Positions 13,710 to 14,674 of a DNA stretch of 14,674 bases are shown here, in pieces. Origin of the DNA: Clostridiales bacterium UBA7273 (GTDB taxonomy: Bacteria; Bacillota; Clostridia; Oscillospirales; Oscillospiraceae); assembly GCA_002472405.1 (NCBI GenBank), contig DKRV01000038.1, positions 4,646 to 19,319 of the forward strand, given 5' to 3'. The notes beneath the pieces are model-generated. The model was not told where the DNA came from, ran no database searches, and saw nothing but the letters and a program-made list of their open reading frames with translations. Numbering within the stretch: the stretch's first letter is position 1; each line of letters starts with the position of its first letter. The translations under genes and the position numbers were made by a program.

Positions 13710-14245
13710 CAGCTTTCCATCTGCTTTCCGAGGAAGGACGCAACGGTCTGGGCAAGCTTAAATTCAATGTCGCTGCCGGCAGATGCATTCTGGCTCACGA
13801 ATATCACGCAGCCGAGTATATCGCCCTCGCTTAGGATGGGTGATGCGACCGAAACATAGTAGCGCTCGTCGCCGTCAATGACGTGTATCGGCTCGGTGCC
13901 GTCATAGCGCATGCTGCCGCGCGATTCCATAACGCGCTCAAGCGCCGGCGATACTCGCTTATCTATAAAATCACGCTTGGATGCACCCGAAACGGCAATA
14001 ATACTGTCGCGGTCGCAAACCGCGGCCACCGCGTCGGTCGAGCGATGCAGGCTGTCGCATATTTGCGCCGCAAAATCGCTCAGCTCGCCGATCGGCGAGT
14101 ACTTTTTGAATATGACCTCACCGTCGCGGTCCGTGAAAATCTCCAACGGGTCGCCTTCGCGGATACGCATTGTGCGGCGTATCTCCTTCGGGATAACAAC
14201 CCTGCCGAGATCGTCAATGCGCCTTACTATCCCTGTTGCTTTCAT
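13709..14245 (-). CDS. spoVT: Stage V sporulation regulator SpoVT
   Basis: A 178-aa regulator, the same length as Bacillus subtilis SpoVT, which tunes sigma-G-dependent genes in the forespore. The N-terminal AbrB-type swapped-hairpin DNA-binding domain (1-50) has MKATGIVRRIDDLGRVVIPK, EIRRTMRIREGDPLEIF and the GEVIFKKYSPIGEL linker characteristic of SpoVT. Residues about 56-176 are a GAF domain (AVAAVCDRDSIIAVSG, YYVSVASPIL, GCVIFVS). The start at 14245 is chosen because GGAGG (complement of 14255-14259) lies 9 nt upstream and because a longer reading frame adds about 70 residues unlike the family. It implies the organism forms endospores. A clear sigma-G promoter was not identified upstream. 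Confidence 0.95.
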   Translation of the reverse strand: MKATGIVRRIDDLGRVVIPKEIRRTMRIREGDPLEIFTDRDGEVIFKKYSPIGELSDFAAQICDSLHRSTDAVAAVCDRDSIIAVSGASKRDFIDKRVSPALERVMESRGSMRYDGTEPIHVIDGDERYYVSVASPILSEGDILGCVIFVSQNASAGSDIEFKLAQTVASFLGKQMES

Positions 14246-14286
14246 ATCTATGATCCTCCGTATTTTTGTTGTACGGTTATATTCTC

Positions 14287-14298
14287 TGCAATATTGCA
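14287..14298. promoter_or_regulatory. 12-bp perfect palindrome upstream of spoVT
   Basis: TGCAATATTGCA lies 41 bp before the spoVT start, between it and the SLH gene. It could be an operator for spoVT or chance in AT-rich DNA. A weak imperfect stem (14315-14322 with 14341-14349) nearer the SLH gene, followed on the minus strand by a T run, may terminate that gene. Confidence 0.3.
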
Positions 14299-14349
14299 AA
14301 AAATATGTAGAAATCCGATATGTGTTTTGGATACGCTTTTCATATTCGG

Positions 14350-14674
14350 TTAAGTGAATTCTGCTCTGTACAGAAACGTTACAACCTGGCCACGAGTGCA
14401 TGTTGCGCTCGGCGAGAAGTGCGTTGCGTCCGTTCCCTTGGTTATGCCGTTTGCAACTGCCCACTGCACGGCGTTGTAGCAGTACGATCCGGCGGCTACG
14501 TCAGCAAAGCCGTTGCTTCCGCCGCCAGCAGGCTCACCTGTTGCGCGGTACATGAACGTTACCACCTGACCGCGTGTGCAGGTCGCCTTCGGCGAGAAAT
14601 GCGTTGCGTCCGTTCCCTTGGTTATGCCGTTTGCTACCGCCCATTTGACGGCCTCATAGCAATACGAGCCGGGC
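14350..14674 (-). CDS. SLH-domain surface protein, C-terminal fragment
   Basis: This is the 3' end of a gene that begins beyond the right edge. The frame is open from 14674 down to TAA at 14350-14352. It encodes two S-layer homology (SLH) repeats, the modules that tie proteins to secondary cell wall polymer. Each reads (P/A)GSYCY.AV.WAVANGITKGTDATHFSP.ATCTRGQVVTF.YRA. TRGQ (in place of ITRAE in the ligand-binding motif) and the GIT-G block are typical of the family. The repeats are joined by a glycine-rich linker (GEPAGGGSNGFADVA). The protein ends 4 residues after the last repeat. Each repeat holds two cysteines, often seen in SLH repeats of this clade. The rest of the protein and its function cannot be judged. 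Confidence 0.9.
   Translation of the reverse strand, partial: PGSYCYEAVKWAVANGITKGTDATHFSPKATCTRGQVVTFMYRATGEPAGGGSNGFADVAAGSYCYNAVQWAVANGITKGTDATHFSPSATCTRGQVVTFLYRAEFT
14361..14674. repeat. Tandem 180-bp direct repeat encoding SLH modules
   Basis: 14361-14494 and 14541-14674 align at an offset of exactly 180 bp (60 codons). A 34-base block (14421-14454 and 14601-14634) is identical at DNA level, with only scattered differences around it. This suggests recent duplication or gene conversion between SLH modules. The array may continue past the right edge. Confidence 0.85.

Noticed and set aside
13883..14353. 156-aa and 148-aa plus-strand frames opposite spoVT
   Set aside because: They are antisense shadows of spoVT with no ribosome binding site or domain.
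14246..14464. N-terminal extension of SpoVT by about 73 residues
   Set aside because: It overlaps the SLH gene, passes through the ribosome binding site and does not resemble the family. The 178-aa form matches the known length.

Overview
The window looks like chromosomal DNA from a moderately GC-rich, spore-forming Firmicute of class Clostridia, most likely an Oscillospirales/Oscillospiraceae-type gut organism. The grounds are a perfect CIRCE operator in front of groES-groEL, a full-length SpoVT sporulation regulator, a surface protein with SLH repeats of the kind common in that clade, and GGAGG-type ribosome binding sites. The genus cannot be fixed from sequence reading alone.

Layout, left to right. 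(1) 1-642 has no convincing protein gene. Its left half carries a strong candidate for a structured non-coding RNA, closed by a long-range helix (85-100 with 251-266) and followed by a terminator-like hairpin. Its right half holds a second hairpin and a good sigma-A promoter for (2) a LysR-type regulator (643-1527, +). A 17-bp perfect hairpin separates this from (3) the convergent groES-groEL operon (3555-1627, -), which is HrcA/CIRCE controlled. Upstream of it on the same strand is (4) a THUMP-domain RNA methyltransferase of the RlmL/YpsC type (4838-3723, -). (5) Divergent from that is a two-gene unit: a 168-aa conserved-looking protein of unknown function and a CstA-family peptide/pyruvate transporter (5113-7378, +), ended by a classic terminator.

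(6) The next unit (7544-13656, +) has its own promoter region and reads: OmpR/PhoB-type response regulator, membrane histidine kinase, membrane-anchored HtrA/DegP-like serine protease, then, after a strong hairpin, an 859-aa protein. That order suggests an envelope-stress two-component system controlling a quality-control protease, comparable in logic to CssRS-HtrA of Bacillus. The 859-aa protein is the most unusual gene in the window. It has a KaiC/RecA-like N-terminus that has lost the Walker A lysine, a complete PEP-synthase/PPDK-type ATP-grasp domain, and a C-terminal domain I cannot name. It lacks the swivelling phosphohistidine domain and the PEP/pyruvate TIM barrel. (7) An 18-bp perfect hairpin separates it from convergent spoVT (14245-13709, -) and the 3' end of an SLH-domain surface protein (-) that runs off the right edge.

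The two best leads for new biology are the structured RNA at the left end and the 859-aa three-part protein linked to the two-component/HtrA locus. A third, smaller lead is the 168-aa protein co-transcribed with cstA.
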